64,000 nucleotides of DNA from UBA7672 sp030824255 (GTDB lineage Bacteria; Pseudomonadota; Alphaproteobacteria; Caulobacterales; Hyphomonadaceae): assembly GCA_942493305.1 (NCBI GenBank), contig OW818686.1, forward strand, positions 930,001-994,000. Reading direction: 5' to 3'. Positions within the stretch are counted from its first letter, which is position 1, and each line of letters begins with the position of its first letter. The notes under the pieces are model-generated. The model did no database searches and was not told where the DNA came from. It worked only from the letters and a program-made list of their open reading frames with translations. The position numbers and the translations under genes are program-made. This document shows positions 40,511 through 49,366 of the stretch, one piece after another.

Positions 40511-42040
40511 CTATTTCGTAAGGCGCAGCGACTGCGCCATCACGTGGAAGATCTCGTTCTGCTCCACCGTGCCTGAAAACAGGTTGGCGCCAGGCCCGCT
40601 GGCAAAGATCGCCACGTCTTCACCGCCATGCGTTTCCGATCCCAGCGGGATCAGTGCCTGCTGCTGGAAGCCCAGCGCGGTCGTGTCGACATTGGTCAGA
40701 TCCGGGCGATCGCACAGCCACTTCTTGTCGGGCTGCTCCTTGCACACCGACCCCGGACCGTTTGCGAAACTCAGCGTCGTGTAGGGCTTCCCATCGCGCG
40801 CCAGCACCAACTGGTCGTTCTCCTTGACCAGCCCAAGGATCGGATTTCCACGCTGCGGATACCCCTGCATCGCCAGCGTATGCGAATGGTCCGCCGTCAC
40901 GATGATCAGTGTCTCGTCCGCATCGGTCATCGCCAGCGCCGCCGCGATGGCCTCATCGAGAGCGGCTGCATCGCCAAGCGCGCGCTGCGCATCGCCCGCG
41001 TGCAGGCCGTGGTCGACCCGACCGCCTTCGACCATCAGCACGAAACCCTTGGGATTGGACGACAGGCGCGTGATCGCCGCCCTGGTCATCTCCGCGATCG
41101 AGGGTTCGCCCTTGTCCGTCTTGTTGCGGTCGAGGTCGTACTGCATGTGCGACGGCTCGAAGAGTGCGAAGACCTGCCCGGCGCCAGTCCAGTCAAACGC
41201 ATCGAACCCGGCCTTGTCCGTCACCAGCGTACGGTTCGGCGCCTGCGCCTTCCATTCCTCGGCGAGGTTGCGGCCATCCAGCCTGCGCCCCTTGCGGTCA
41301 GCGTATTCCGGATCGGCTACCGTGTTCGGCATGAAGTTGGCGCGGCCGCCGCCCATGATCACGTCAAAGCCATTGCCGTTCGATCCCGTCCAGTCGATCA
41401 GCTGCGCCGCGATATCCTTGCAGCCCGCAGCCTTGCCCGCGGCGGACATGCTGGCGTCGCTTTCCCAGTCGCGCTCCGTCGTTTCGGCATAGATGGCGGA
41501 CGGCGTGGCGTGCGTGATGGTCGCCGTGGACACAACGCCCGTCGCCATGCCGGATGCCTTGCCCAGCTCCCACAGCGTCGTCGTCCCGGACGTCTTCGCG
41601 CTCGCGCAATCCTTGAGGTTGGCCGCCTGCGTCACGCCGATGGAGCCGTTGTAGGATTTGACACCCGCGGTCATCGCCACCGCCGTCGGCGCCGAGTCCG
41701 CGACCTGCGCATCATGCGTGTAAGTCTTGGAGAACGCCGAGTACGGCAGCTTCTCCATCGCCAGCTGATAGCTCTCGCCATCCAGCCCCTTGGCCTGCCC
41801 CGCATAGATCCGCGCCGCGGTGATGGTGGAGATGCCCATGCCGTCGCCGACAAACAGGATGACGTTCTTCGCCGGCTTGGTCGCGCGCGTCGCTGCCCGC
41901 GCCTTCACGGCGTTGGCGCCCTTGACGAAATAGCTGTCGGCCGCCTGCACAGGCGCTGGAACATCAGCCGCGCGATAGGATGTCGTGGCGCAGCCCATTG
42001 CGCCCAGCGCCAATGCGGACACGGCAAGGTTACGAATCAT
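40511..42040 (-). CDS. alkaline phosphatase (PhoA type), predicted lipoprotein
   Basis: A 509-residue exported phosphomonoesterase. The leader ends in LGAMGC (lipobox Cys17). NVILFVGDGMGISTITAARIY carries the metal-binding Asp. VADSAPTAVAMTAGVKSYNG holds the Asp-Ser116-Ala nucleophile. VEGGRVDHGLHAGD, TADHSHT and GSETHGGEDVAIFA supply the zinc ligands. It likely releases phosphate from organic esters. A ttccga-g-tcggaa dyad lies upstream at 42095-42107. Confidence 0.94.
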   Translation of the reverse strand: MIRNLAVSALALGAMGCATTSYRAADVPAPVQAADSYFVKGANAVKARAATRATKPAKNVILFVGDGMGISTITAARIYAGQAKGLDGESYQLAMEKLPYSAFSKTYTHDAQVADSAPTAVAMTAGVKSYNGSIGVTQAANLKDCASAKTSGTTTLWELGKASGMATGVVSTATITHATPSAIYAETTERDWESDASMSAAGKAAGCKDIAAQLIDWTGSNGNGFDVIMGGGRANFMPNTVADPEYADRKGRRLDGRNLAEEWKAQAPNRTLVTDKAGFDAFDWTGAGQVFALFEPSHMQYDLDRNKTDKGEPSIAEMTRAAITRLSSNPKGFVLMVEGGRVDHGLHAGDAQRALGDAAALDEAIAAALAMTDADETLIIVTADHSHTLAMQGYPQRGNPILGLVKENDQLVLARDGKPYTTLSFANGPGSVCKEQPDKKWLCDRPDLTNVDTTALGFQQQALIPLGSETHGGEDVAIFASGPGANLFSGTVEQNEIFHVMAQSLRLTK

Positions 42041-42094
42041 GGGGCGGCTCCTGCGCGATCTATCGCGCCGGAACCTAGTCCACCGACAAGACAG

Positions 42095-42107
42095 TTCCGA
42101 GTCGGAA
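42095..42107. promoter_or_regulatory. 13-base dyad upstream of the phosphatase gene
   Basis: ttccga-g-tcggaa lies in the 74-base gap between the MipZ-like stop and the phosphatase ATG. It could be an operator for the phosphatase gene or a small 3' hairpin of the upstream gene. No clear Pho box is seen beside it. Confidence 0.3.
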
Positions 42108-42114
42108 TTTGCCC

Positions 42115-42927
42115 TTACGCCGCGGCCTTCTGTTCCACCGCGAACGACCCCGGCATCACGCGCTCGGGCGCGCGGCTGAGCAGCGACAGCATGGCGCGCA
42201 CTTCCGAACGTCCAGAGAGCTCGCTCATGGTCAGTTTTCCGTCAGCGGGGTTGTCGAACACGGACCGCCCCTCCAGCGCCAGCGCACGGTGCGCCACGCG
42301 ATCGCGCAGGCTCCAGGAAACGCCGAAGCCAGCCTCCTGCGCCATCGCCTCGACACGGTCATTGATCACCGTGCCAACCTTGCTCGGCAACGCTGCGACA
42401 CGGTTCATCACCACGTGCCAGTGTTGCTCCGGCAGGCCGGCGCGACGGCGGTCGAAACGCACCGTGTCGATCATCTCGCGATAGTTGATGCGGGGCGCCG
42501 CCTGCGTGCCCAGCTTGGCGAACAGGCCATGCATATCCGCAGGGCTCTCATTCATCGGGGTAAGGATGATGTCGGCCAGCAGGTGCGCCTCATAGACGTC
42601 CGCCAGGTTGCCTGACGAGGTGTCGATCACCATCAGGTCATAGCCGTCCATCGCCGCCATGCGCACCAGCGGCTCCAGCCGACCGGCATGCTTGGGCTTG
42701 GCGTTGGTGCGCGCTTCCTGCTCCGTATCCATCACCATGACATGGTCCGGACTCTCCAGCCGCGAGGCGCGGCGAAGGGTCAGGAAACTCGAAAGATTGC
42801 GCGTATTGCGGTCGAGATCGAGACAGGCCGTCCGGAAGCCATCCTTGACCGCCGCCACGCCCAGCAGACAGGCAAGCGTCGTCTTGCCCGTACCGCCCTT
42901 GAAACCGCCAATGGTCACCACCTGCAT
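42115..42927 (-). CDS. MipZ-like ParA-family ATPase
   Basis: A 270-residue deviant-Walker ATPase. GGFKGGTGKTTLACLLG is the P-loop with the signature Lys, and CLDLDRNTRNLSSFLTLRR, VIDTSSGNLADVYEAHLLADIILTPMNESPADM, WHVVMNRVAAL and FGVSWSLRDRVAHRALALEG follow the order seen in Caulobacter MipZ. MipZ is the gradient-forming inhibitor of FtsZ at the poles. The TPMNxS, RNR and LRDRVxxR elements are shared, but the Walker motif differs in detail. I read it as MipZ or a paralogue. Confidence 0.75.
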   Translation of the reverse strand: MQVVTIGGFKGGTGKTTLACLLGVAAVKDGFRTACLDLDRNTRNLSSFLTLRRASRLESPDHVMVMDTEQEARTNAKPKHAGRLEPLVRMAAMDGYDLMVIDTSSGNLADVYEAHLLADIILTPMNESPADMHGLFAKLGTQAAPRINYREMIDTVRFDRRRAGLPEQHWHVVMNRVAALPSKVGTVINDRVEAMAQEAGFGVSWSLRDRVAHRALALEGRSVFDNPADGKLTMSELSGRSEVRAMLSLLSRAPERVMPGSFAVEQKAAA

Positions 42928-43144
42928 GGAACCCTCCCTCTGGCGCCCCTGGCCGACCGGTTAATGTCGGACCCGGCTTTTTCGCGCCTTCGCTTGAAAC
43001 GGGTGGTTCAATTCGCGTGCCAGATGAGTGGAAAGGCGGGAATCCTCACAGATTCAGGCGCGTTGAGCCACTTGCCCTTGCGCCCGCACCCCACGATTAT
43101 GGCAAGGTGCAGCGCGGCGGGACGCCCCGCGAGGAGATTTCGGT

Positions 43145-43840
43145 ATGGCTACCATCGCCCTTGTCGACGATGACGAGAACATCGTTGAATCGCTCAAGGT
43201 CTTCTTCGAGGCGGAAGGTTACCTGGTTCGCGCCTATCATGACGGGGCCGCCGCCCTGGCAGGCCTGTCCGAAAACCCGCCAGATATCGCCATCCTCGAC
43301 GTGAAGATGCCGAAGATGGACGGCATGGAGCTGCTGCGGAAGCTGCGCCAGACGTCCAACCTCCCCGCCATCTTCCTCACCTCCAAGGACGATGAGATCG
43401 ACGAGGTTGTCGGCTTCAACATCGGCGCCGACGACTTCATCCGGAAACCCTGCTCGACCCGCCTGCTGGCCGAGCGCGTGAAAGCCATCCTGCGCCGTTC
43501 GCGCGGCGGATCCGCCACGCCGGAAGACGGCGACAAGAAACCGATCGTGCGCGGCCGCCTGACGCTCGACCCGAACCGCCACGCCTGCCAGTGGGATGGC
43601 AAGATCGTTCGCCTCACCGTCACCGAATTCCTGATCCTGCAGGCGCTCGCCACCCGTCCGGGCTATGTGAAAAGCCGCGACCAGCTGATGGACGCCGCCT
43701 ACGACGATCAGGTCTATGTCGACGACCGCACGATCGACAGCCACATCAAGCGCCTGCGCAAGAAGTTCCGCGACCTCGACGACAACTTCGATGGCATCGA
43801 GACGCTATACGGCGTGGGGTATCGCTATAAGGAAGCCTGA
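43145..43840 (+). CDS. chvI: response regulator ChvI (OmpR type)
   Basis: A 231-residue receiver plus winged-helix regulator. The receiver has DDDENIVESLKVFFEAEGY, phospho-acceptor Asp52 in AILDVKMPKMDG, LTSKDDEIDEVVGFNIGADDF and a Lys-Pro switch (RKPCSTRLL). The C-terminal domain has RDQLMDAAYDDQVYVDDRTIDSHIKRLRKKFR. Adjacent ChvG, ManX and HPr genes confirm ChvI, which in alphaproteobacteria controls envelope and acid responses, exopolysaccharide and motility. Confidence 0.94.
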   Translation: MATIALVDDDENIVESLKVFFEAEGYLVRAYHDGAAALAGLSENPPDIAILDVKMPKMDGMELLRKLRQTSNLPAIFLTSKDDEIDEVVGFNIGADDFIRKPCSTRLLAERVKAILRRSRGGSATPEDGDKKPIVRGRLTLDPNRHACQWDGKIVRLTVTEFLILQALATRPGYVKSRDQLMDAAYDDQVYVDDRTIDSHIKRLRKKFRDLDDNFDGIETLYGVGYRYKEA

Positions 43841-43874
43841 CAAAACTGGCAGGCCAGGAAAAGTCGTCAGGAGT

Positions 43875-45464
43875 GTGCCGCGCAAGCCGCGCCCCCTGCT
43901 CTGGTCTCCCATTGCCAGACTGATCCTCGCGTCCAATCTCGCCGGCCTGGTCATCCTGATCGCCGGCGCGCTTGTGCTCAACGAGGTCCGCGCCAGCCTT
44001 GTGAACGCGCGCAAGGCCAGCCTCGAGGAGATGAGCCGTCTCATCTCCTCCTTCATCACCGACAACGCCACGACCGATCAGTCGGCCCTGAACATCGAGG
44101 AGGTGATCCGGCAGCTCACCGCCATGCCGCTCACGCGGACGACGCGCGTCATCGTGCACGCGCCGGATGCGGAGATGGTCGCCGATACCCGTCTCATCAA
44201 GGATGTCATCGACCAGAGCGGCCTGCCGGATATCAAGGAGCCAAGCGCGGTCGAGCGCGCCTGGCTCGATACCGTGCGCACCATCCAGCGCACGTTCGAG
44301 ACGGTCAGCGCCACGGGCCGCCAGCCCATCGCGGAGGCCCGCACCCTGCCCGAGGAAGTGCAGCTTGCCCTCAACGGCGACCCCGTCTTCTCCGAGCGTT
44401 TCAACGACATGGCCGACCGCGTCCTGTCGGTCACCATGCCGATCGAGAAGGTGCGCCGCGTCGTCGGCGCTCTCACGGTCGAGACGAGCGATGTGTCGGA
44501 CATCATCGGCGCCGAGCGCGCCGCACTGCTGCCGCTCATCATCGTCGCCGTGCTGGTCTCCCTCATCACCGCCACTCTGCTCACGCTCGGCATTGCGCGC
44601 CCGCTGCGCCGCCTCGCCATCGCCTCGGACCGTGTGACGATGGGCGCAGCCCAGCGTCTCAATCTCGGCAAGCTGCATGATCGCAAGGACGAGATTGGCG
44701 ACCTCGCCCGCGCGATGGAAGGCATGACGGTCTCGCTCTACGACCGTATCCAGGAGAATGAGCGTTTCGCGGCTGACGTCGCGCACGAACTCAAGAACCC
44801 GCTCACCTCCATTCGCTCCGCCGTCGAGACCTCGCAGGCAATCAGCGATCCGGCGTTGAAGGAGAAGATGTCGAACGTCATCGCGCGCGATGTCATTCGT
44901 CTCGACCGCCTGATCTCGGACATTTCCAACCTGTCGCGCCTCGAGGCGGAGATCGTCCGCGAGAAGCTCGTGCGCGTCGATATCGGCCGGCTGCTGGAAG
45001 ACATCGTTTCGATCTACCGCGACACGGTGCGCGAGAATGATGCCCGCGTGGTTCTCAATATCGCGGACAAGGCGAACCATGACGTGCTGGGCCGCGAGGG
45101 TCCTCTCGGACAGGTGATCCGCAACCTGATCGAGAATGCGCGCTCCTTCTCCCCGCCCAATGGCGAAGTGACCGTTACATTGAGCAGCGGACGCAATACG
45201 CGCGGACCGGTCATCCGCATGATCGTCGAAGACCAGGGGCCGGGAATTCCGCCCGACAAGCTGGAGAAAATCTTCCAGCGCTTCTACACCGACCGCCCCG
45301 CAGGGACGAAGTTCGGGAATAATTCAGGTTTGGGCCTTTCAATCGTGCGTCAGATCACGGACACGCACAGGGGAAGTGTCTGGGCTGAAAATCGTATGAC
45401 GGACGGACAGGTGAGCGGCGCTCGTTTCGTGGTTGAACTGCCGCCGGCGCCGCTGGATCTCTGA
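43875..45464 (+). CDS. chvG: sensor histidine kinase ChvG
   Basis: About 529 residues from a GTG at 43875. No ATG exists in a sensible place, and earlier in-frame starts lie inside chvI, so the start is uncertain. Two transmembrane helices (LILASNLAGLVILIAGALVL and LLPLIIVAVLVSLITATLLTL) flank a periplasmic sensor domain. A HAMP domain follows, then the H-box DVAHELKNPLTSIRS, the N-box LIENARSFSPP and the G boxes EDQGPGIPPDKL and SGLGLSIVRQI. Partner of ChvI; in relatives it is restrained by the periplasmic ExoR. Confidence 0.93.
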   Translation: MPRKPRPLLWSPIARLILASNLAGLVILIAGALVLNEVRASLVNARKASLEEMSRLISSFITDNATTDQSALNIEEVIRQLTAMPLTRTTRVIVHAPDAEMVADTRLIKDVIDQSGLPDIKEPSAVERAWLDTVRTIQRTFETVSATGRQPIAEARTLPEEVQLALNGDPVFSERFNDMADRVLSVTMPIEKVRRVVGALTVETSDVSDIIGAERAALLPLIIVAVLVSLITATLLTLGIARPLRRLAIASDRVTMGAAQRLNLGKLHDRKDEIGDLARAMEGMTVSLYDRIQENERFAADVAHELKNPLTSIRSAVETSQAISDPALKEKMSNVIARDVIRLDRLISDISNLSRLEAEIVREKLVRVDIGRLLEDIVSIYRDTVRENDARVVLNIADKANHDVLGREGPLGQVIRNLIENARSFSPPNGEVTVTLSSGRNTRGPVIRMIVEDQGPGIPPDKLEKIFQRFYTDRPAGTKFGNNSGLGLSIVRQITDTHRGSVWAENRMTDGQVSGARFVVELPPAPLDL

Positions 45465-45531
45465 ATCTCTATTGACCCCGGAACAAACGAGTCATCACCA
45501 TGGCATGCTGGGTAAAGCGGGAGTGCTTCCA

Positions 45532-45936
45532 ATGATCGGTTTGGTCGTGGTCACGCACGGCCGGTTGGCCGAGGAGTTCATCGCCGCCGGAGAGCATGTG
45601 GTCGGGCATCTCGAGAATGCCGTACCGATCTGCATTGGCCCTGACGACGACATGGACATGCGCCGCCGGGAAATCATCGCTGCCGCCAAGGCCAGCGACA
45701 CGGGCGCGGGCGTCATCATCCTCACCGACATGTTTGGCGGCACGCCGTCCAATCTCGCGATCTCGGTGATGGGCGGGGCAAAGATCGAAGTCATCGCCGG
45801 CGTGAACCTTCCCATGCTGATCAAGCTCGCCGAAGTGCGCAGCCGCCTGCCGCTGGCCGAAGCAGCCCTTGCGGCGCAGGAAGCCGGCAGGAAATACATC
45901 TCCGTCGCCTCCGCCCTGCTGCAGCGGGCCGAATGA
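45532..45936 (+). CDS. manX: PTS EIIA component, mannose family (regulatory)
   Basis: A 134-residue EIIA-Man fold protein. MIGLVVVTHGRLAEEF carries the phosphorylatable His9, and IILTDMFGGTPSNLAISVM is the family signature. In alphaproteobacteria this EIIA acts in a sugar-transport-independent PTS relay (EI-Npr/HPr-EIIA) linked to ChvG/ChvI. It starts 67 bases after chvG, leaving no room for the hprK gene usually found here. Overlaps ptsH by 4 bases. Confidence 0.9.
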   Translation: MIGLVVVTHGRLAEEFIAAGEHVVGHLENAVPICIGPDDDMDMRRREIIAAAKASDTGAGVIILTDMFGGTPSNLAISVMGGAKIEVIAGVNLPMLIKLAEVRSRLPLAEAALAAQEAGRKYISVASALLQRAE

Positions 45937-46211
45937 GCGAGAGATGGACACGCAGCGCCGAGCTGGTGAACCAGCGCGGATTGCACGCCCGCGCTTCTGC
46001 CGCCTTCGCGCGTGAAGCCTCGAAATTCAATGCGCGCGTCACCGTGCACTATGACGGCATGTCGGCGAGCGCCGCATCGATCATGGACCTCCTGATGCTC
46101 GGCGCCCGCGTCGGCCAGGTCATCGAGATCGAAGCTGATGGCCCCGAAGCCCGCGAGGCTCTCGAAGCGGTCTGTGACCTGGTGGGCCGCCGCTTCGACG
46201 AGAAGGAATGA
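45933..46211 (+). CDS. ptsH: HPr phosphocarrier protein
   Basis: A 92-residue HPr. NQRGLHARASAAFAREAS holds the EI-dependent phospho-acceptor His18. ASAASIMDLLMLGARVGQ holds Ser49, equivalent to the Ser46 target of HPr kinase, and the His-Ser spacing of 31 is canonical. ATGA overlap with manX. It transfers phosphate from EI to ManX. Because Ser49 is kept, an HPr kinase may be encoded elsewhere. Confidence 0.92.
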   Translation: MSERWTRSAELVNQRGLHARASAAFAREASKFNARVTVHYDGMSASAASIMDLLMLGARVGQVIEIEADGPEAREALEAVCDLVGRRFDEKE

Positions 46212-46250
46212 CCCCAAAAGGCGCTGTGGAGCCGTCGCTGTTGGCGCGGC

Positions 46251-46820
46251 CTAGTTTCGTCCGCCGCCCGGCGGCGAGCCGCGCCCGGTTATCGTGCCCA
46301 GGCCAAAACCCGGTCCCGGCGGCGCATCATTGTTCAGCCGCGACAGCGGCTGCAGCAGGTCGGCGAAGGTGAGATCGCCCTGCGGCTGGATCTGGGCGGC
46401 GATGCGCTTCAGCCCCGCGACAAATTCCGGGCGCGTGACAGAGCGATCAAGGTCGATGTCGAATGTCATGGCATTGGCCATCTCGTCGGCGGCGCTGTTC
46501 ATGAGCCCCGCCCAGTCGGCCTGCTCGAAACCGGTAACGGCGCCATCGCCATTCTTGTCGGCCGCGACGAACGCGATCTCTGCACCCGCCTCGATCTCGG
46601 CGATCGTCACCCGGCCATCGCCATTCCGGTCAAAGCTGGCGAAAATCAGCGCCCCGGGTGAGACGACCTTCACGCCGGGCGGCTGGCGGTTGGGTCCGCC
46701 GGGATTGGCCATGCCGGTAATGCGGTCGATACGGTCGGGCTCCTGCGCAATGGCGGGGGCCGCTAGGCAGGCCAGCATTGCAACGCTTGCGAGGCCCGGC
46801 AGCAGTCTGGTCTTCGGCAT
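46251..46820 (-). CDS. exported EF-hand calcium-binding protein
   Basis: A 189-residue protein started at MPKTRLLPGLASVAMLACLAAPAIAQEP, a cleavable signal peptide. Two classical EF-hand loops follow: DRNGDGRVTIAE (about 64-75) and DKNGDGAVTGFE (about 88-99). A third, DIDLDRSVTRPE (about 121-132), is partly degenerate. The C-terminus is Gly/Pro-rich. Likely a periplasmic calcium-binding protein of unknown role. It converges on ptsH. Confidence 0.85.
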   Translation of the reverse strand: MPKTRLLPGLASVAMLACLAAPAIAQEPDRIDRITGMANPGGPNRQPPGVKVVSPGALIFASFDRNGDGRVTIAEIEAGAEIAFVAADKNGDGAVTGFEQADWAGLMNSAADEMANAMTFDIDLDRSVTRPEFVAGLKRIAAQIQPQGDLTFADLLQPLSRLNNDAPPGPGFGLGTITGRGSPPGGGRN

Positions 46821-47015
46821 CCACTCACCCTTGATCGCGGTCCACGCGCAATGCGCAAAGTGTGGCGCCACGGCCACGGGTAGCGCAACCGCCCGATGCA
46901 GACACATGGGTAGCCAAACGCGGCGATGTGAGGGCTGGCGACCCCGAACTTTGTCGCAATTCGTGTCGCCCTGAATTATCGGGAAAGGGGCCACGCAAGG
47001 GAGGGTTTTGCGCGC

Positions 47016-47489
47016 ATGATCAACCTGCTGTTGCGCTTCGGGGTGCTTGCGGCGGGCATCGCCCTCACAATCGCGGCCTGGCAGAGCTGGACCGCGGGAG
47101 ACCCCCCGCCCTGGAGCATGTTCGCGCCGCGCGCGGAGGCTGTGGTCGCAAGTTCCACCGTTCACGAAGGGCGCATCACCAGCGGAGCGATGCGCTACAC
47201 GCCCCTCGTCCTGATCGAGACCCCGGAGGGGCCGCGTGAACTGGCTGGCGTAAGGCCCAGTTTCTTTTCCTACGATCGTCAGCGCTCCGAAGAGATCGCC
47301 GCCGCCTACCCCTCCGGCGCGACTATCCAGACCCGGCTTGTGGGCGGTGTCCCCACCGCCGATCGCTATGACCTCTTTGGCATGGCCCACGCCATCACCA
47401 TGGCAATATTTGCGCTCATGCTACTGTTTCTAGGCAGTTTTCTGGCCGTAGCGCTCGGCCCGGGCCGCAAACCAAAGCCGTCCGAGTGA
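47016..47489 (+). CDS. DUF3592-like membrane protein
   Basis: A 157-residue protein with an N-terminal helix (FGVLAAGIALTIAAW) and a C-terminal helix (AITMAIFALMLLFLGSFLAVAL) flanking an extracytoplasmic domain of about 85 residues. ASSTVHEGRITSGAMRYTPLVLIET and the YPSGATIQTRL segment resemble DUF3592 proteins, in which this domain carries Vx(Y/F)xPxVxYxY-like strands and a YxPG-like turn. Function unknown. It sits 101 bases upstream of ahcY but is separated from it by an operator-like palindrome. Confidence 0.6.
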   Translation: MINLLLRFGVLAAGIALTIAAWQSWTAGDPPPWSMFAPRAEAVVASSTVHEGRITSGAMRYTPLVLIETPEGPRELAGVRPSFFSYDRQRSEEIAAAYPSGATIQTRLVGGVPTADRYDLFGMAHAITMAIFALMLLFLGSFLAVALGPGRKPKPSE

Positions 47490-47495
47490 AAAACA

Positions 47496-47513
47496 TATAA
47501 AGATATCTTTATA
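47496..47513. promoter_or_regulatory. 18-bp perfect palindrome upstream of ahcY
   Basis: tataaagatatctttata is a perfect AT-only-ended dyad in a GC-rich genome, 78 bases before the ahcY ATG. Its size and place suit an ArsR-type dimer. The SAH-sensing regulator SahR is known to control ahcY in Proteobacteria through palindromes of this general kind. Assignment to SahR is inference. Confidence 0.65.
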
Positions 47514-47590
47514 CGATTTGCGCCTCCCCCGCCTCCCTGCTATAGCGCGCGTAGTATCCATCATACGCGAACACGCAGGAGTAACGGGCG

Positions 47591-48991
47591 ATGGCCTCGG
47601 AAGACTTCAAGGTTGCAGACCTGTCGCTGGCCGACTGGGGCCGCAAGGAACTCACCATCGCCGAAACCGAAATGCCGGGCCTGATGGCCACGCGCGCGGA
47701 ATACGGCCAGGCGCAGCCGCTGAAAGGCGCGCGCATCACCGGCTCGCTCCACATGACGATCCAGACCGGCGTGCTGATCGAGACGCTGACCGCCCTCGGC
47801 GCTGAAGTGCGCTGGGCCTCGTGCAACATCTTCTCGACCCAGGACCACGCCGCCGCCGCCATCGCGAAAGCCGGCACGCCGGTGTTCGCCGTGAAGGGCG
47901 AAAGCCTTGAAGAGTACTGGGACTACACCGACAAGATCTTCCAGTGGGCCGACGGCGGCTTCACCAACATGATCCTCGATGATGGCGGCGACGCCACGAT
48001 GTACATCCTGATCGGCGCGCGCGTCGAAGCAGGTGAAACAGCGATCATCGAGACGCCGGAATCCGAAGAAGAAATCTACTTCTTCAAACAGATCAAGAAA
48101 CGTCTCGCCCAGTCGCCGGGCTGGTTCACCAAGCAGCGCGACGCCATCAAGGGCGTTACCGAAGAAACCACCACGGGCGTCAACCGCCTCTATCGCCTCG
48201 TCGAAAAAGGCCTGCTGCCCTTCCCTGCAATCAACGTGAACGACAGCGTCACCAAGTCGAAGTTCGACAACAAGTACGGTTGCAAAGAGTCGCTGGTCGA
48301 CGGCATCCGCCGCGCCACCGACACCATGATGGCCGGTAAGGTCGCGGTCGTCTGCGGCTATGGCGACGTCGGCAAGGGCTCGGCCGCTTCGCTGCAGGGC
48401 GCTGGCGCCCGCGTGAAGGTCACCGAAGTCGACCCGATCTGCGCCCTCCAGGCGTGCATGGACGGCTTTGAAGTCGTCACACTCGAAGACGTCGTGAAGA
48501 CCGCCGACATCTTCATCACGACGACCGGCAACAAGGACATCATCCGCCTCGAGCACATGCGCGAGATGAAGGACATGGCCATCGTCGGCAACATCGGCCA
48601 CTTCGATAACGAGATTCAGGTCGCCGCTCTGAAGAACTACGCCTGGGACAACATCAAGCCGCAAGTCGACATGATCTCGTTCCCGGATGGCAAGCGCATG
48701 ATCCTTCTTTCCGAGGGCCGCCTGCTCAACCTCGGCAACGCCACCGGCCACCCGAGCTTCGTGATGTCCGCGTCCTTCACCAACCAGACGCTGGCGCAGA
48801 TCGAACTCTGGACCAATGGCAAGGCCTACGAGAACAAGGTCTACACCCTGCCCAAGAAGCTCGACGAGAAAGTCGCCCTGCTCCACCTCAACAAGCTCGG
48901 CGCCAACCTCACCAAGCTCTCGAACGACCAGGCCGCCTATATCGGCGTCGCGCCGGAAGGCCCTTACAAGCCGGAACACTACCGCTACTAG
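47591..48991 (+). CDS. ahcY: adenosylhomocysteinase
   Basis: A 466-residue cytosolic enzyme that splits S-adenosylhomocysteine to adenosine and homocysteine, with tightly bound NAD. KGARITGSLHMTIQTGVLIETL, WASCNIFSTQDHAAAAIA, the ETTTGVNRLY region, NVNDSVTKSKFDNKYGCKESLVDGI (catalytic Lys/Asp), VVCGYGDVGKGSA (NAD loop) and the C-terminal KPEHYRY are all present. Keeps SAM-dependent methylation running. Palindrome upstream, strong terminator downstream. Confidence 0.98.
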   Translation: MASEDFKVADLSLADWGRKELTIAETEMPGLMATRAEYGQAQPLKGARITGSLHMTIQTGVLIETLTALGAEVRWASCNIFSTQDHAAAAIAKAGTPVFAVKGESLEEYWDYTDKIFQWADGGFTNMILDDGGDATMYILIGARVEAGETAIIETPESEEEIYFFKQIKKRLAQSPGWFTKQRDAIKGVTEETTTGVNRLYRLVEKGLLPFPAINVNDSVTKSKFDNKYGCKESLVDGIRRATDTMMAGKVAVVCGYGDVGKGSAASLQGAGARVKVTEVDPICALQACMDGFEVVTLEDVVKTADIFITTTGNKDIIRLEHMREMKDMAIVGNIGHFDNEIQVAALKNYAWDNIKPQVDMISFPDGKRMILLSEGRLLNLGNATGHPSFVMSASFTNQTLAQIELWTNGKAYENKVYTLPKKLDEKVALLHLNKLGANLTKLSNDQAAYIGVAPEGPYKPEHYRY

Positions 48992-49366
48992 GCTTGACGA
49001 AAGTCAGACACACGAAGGGCCCGGCTCACTGCCGGGCCCTTTTCGCTTGGCGTCAGCGGCTGCGCCCTACGCCGGTCACATGCACGCGCAAAGCCGCTCG
49101 CGCCACATATCCGAGCGCCAACGCCGCCTCACCTGAGTGCAGTTTTGACGCCCAAACGTCGCACCACGTGCCTGTCACAATACGACGCCAGGGCCTGAAA
49201 ATCGCTATTTGGCTGACCATTAACGCCGCAATGCACGCCGCCTCGGCTCCCTAGTTTCAGATTGTCCAGAGCAGCGGGTCGAAATTTTACCCCTTTCGCC
49301 TATGTGACGACGGGCGTAGGAGCCGCCCCCGTTCGGGTCGCATGCGGCTCGTGGCAGAGGCCTGAC
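48992..49366. other. 375-base intergenic region between ahcY and kup
   Basis: Contains the ahcY terminator at its left end and otherwise no gene, RNA or clear promoter that I can support. A single TTAA half-site lies near 49219 and a purine-rich agagg ribosome site just before kup. Confidence 0.7.
49016..49043 (+). terminator. intrinsic terminator of ahcY
   Basis: agggcccggc (49016-49025), loop tcact, gccgggccct (49031-49040), then TTT. A perfect 10-bp stem 25 bases after the ahcY stop. Confidence 0.88.

Noticed and set aside
40628..42484. A 618-codon plus-strand open frame opposite the alkaline phosphatase and MipZ-like genes
   Set aside because: Arg/His-rich translation without motifs, and fully covered by two well-supported minus-strand genes.
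43746..45080. A 444-codon minus-strand frame opposite chvI/chvG
   Set aside because: Shadow of the kinase gene; composition is typical of antisense translation (His/Asp/Arg-rich).
46821..47390. A long upstream extension of the EF-hand gene frame
   Set aside because: It runs antisense through the DUF3592-like gene; the signal peptide at 46820 marks the real start.
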